This document shows positions 63,605 to 64,000 of a stretch of DNA of 64,000 bases, piece after piece (position 1 is the first letter of the stretch; the number at the start of each line of letters is the position of its first letter). The position numbers were made by a program, and so were the translations under genes. Origin of the DNA: Gillisella terrae (GTDB lineage Bacteria; Pseudomonadota; Alphaproteobacteria; Rhizobiales; Rhizobiaceae); the NCBI RefSeq assembly GCF_004801395.1, contig NZ_SSOA01000002.1:310001-374000 (forward strand), given 5' to 3'. The notes below the pieces were generated by a model, which searched no databases, was not told the origin of the DNA, and worked only from the letters and a program-made list of their open reading frames with translations.

Positions 63605-64000
63605 ATGCAAAAACGTTCACTGATTCCAGCTTTGGTCCTGATTCTTCTGGGCAGCACGCCTCTGGCAGCGCGCGCTGACGCTTTGGATGGCTTGCCCTCT
63701 GATGTCACCTTTTTGATCAGCGGTGGCAGTTGGGAAGATCCCGGCGGACTGGATGCAAATGGAATCGTGCCAAGTCCGAAAGTCAGCGGCGGTGCGGCAA
63801 AACAAGCGAAAGAAACGCGTTACGGTCACTATCGGCTCATTGCCGTTCAACAGCCGAATCGCCCCGGCAAGGTATTTTTGCAGCAGATGCAGGTGACCGA
63901 TTCGGGAAGTAAACCGATTGATACAATCGAGTTGCGGGAATTTAGTGATAAACAGGTCTATATTACCGATATTCGCACCGATGACACGTCAGGGCGCAAT
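63605..64000 (+). CDS. Partial exported hypothetical protein
   Basis: From ATG 63605 a frame stays open to the window end, 132 codons. The start (MQKRSLIPALVLILLGSTPLAARA) is a strong signal peptide with a likely cut after ARA. The mature part has ISGGSWEDPGG and repeats of charged residues. I know no family. It follows nadK by nine bases and is cut by the window edge. Confidence 0.75.
   Translation, partial: MQKRSLIPALVLILLGSTPLAARADALDGLPSDVTFLISGGSWEDPGGLDANGIVPSPKVSGGAAKQAKETRYGHYRLIAVQQPNRPGKVFLQQMQVTDSGSKPIDTIELREFSDKQVYITDIRTDDTSGRN

Overview
The window looks like a chromosomal segment of an alphaproteobacterium of the order Hyphomicrobiales (Rhizobiales), near the Brucellaceae/Phyllobacteriaceae/Rhizobiaceae. 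The reasons are the order of the ribosomal super-cluster (adk between secY and rpsM, no rpsD or rpmJ in the alpha part), a 391-residue EF-Tu in two copies, a chimeric malic enzyme with a phosphotransacetylase-like tail, DUF2865, DUF455, DUF817 and DUF2809 proteins, and short dispersed palindromes of the kind common in this order. I cannot name the genus.

Region 1 (1-24.1 kb) is a mixed housekeeping and accessory stretch. It holds a partial probable MlaE-type permease, a LpxH-like phosphoesterase, and the malic enzyme. A complete luxR/luxI quorum-sensing pair follows. Both of its genes have a perfect inverted repeat over the ribosome-binding site. Next come a DUF2865 exported protein, an array of palindromic repeats, a very large AsmA/YhdP-like protein, a peroxiredoxin, a DUF455 ferritin-like protein, an M23 peptidase, a photolyase, cysteine synthase, an AlaX-type editing protein, a sulfurtransferase fused to an acetyltransferase, an MFS transporter, a DUF2809 protein, a serine hydrolase divergent from an AraC-type regulator, and a DUF817 membrane protein.

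Region 2 (24.1-43.6 kb, all minus strand) is the ribosomal protein super-cluster. In transcription order: rpsL-rpsG-fusA-tufA (str), rpsJ-rplC-rplD-rplW-rplB-rpsS-rplV-rpsC-rplP-rpmC-rpsQ (S10), rplN-rplX-rplE-rpsN-rpsH-rplF-rplR-rpsE-rpmD-rplO-secY (spc), then adk-rpsM-rpsK-rpoA-rplQ (alpha). It opens at tandem sigma70-like promoters near 43.8-43.9 kb and ends at an intrinsic terminator at 24.07 kb. Terminator-like hairpins also sit inside it, after rpsQ, rplR and rplO.

Region 3 (44.2-45.0 kb) holds a conserved small protein and a NUDIX hydrolase on the plus strand.

Region 4 (45.06-60.4 kb, minus strand) is the RNA polymerase and translation cluster. In transcription order: tRNA-Tyr, tRNA-Gly, tufB, two exported hypothetical proteins, tRNA-Trp, secE, nusG, rplK, rplA, rplJ, rplL, rpoB, rpoC. 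This resembles the enterobacterial tyrU-glyT-tufB-secE-nusG-rplKAJL-rpoBC layout, but with the two exported proteins inserted.

Region 5 (60.6-64 kb) carries rlmB, two very small protein genes, a palindromic repeat, two identical tRNA-Thr(UGU) genes in a tandem duplication, NAD kinase, and an exported protein cut by the window end. I saw no insertion sequence, prophage, CRISPR array or rRNA gene. The least ordinary points are the paired RNA hairpins on luxR and luxI with a divergent LuxR ligand domain, the terminator-punctuated ribosomal cluster, the sulfurtransferase-acetyltransferase fusion, and the two exported proteins between tufB and tRNA-Trp.
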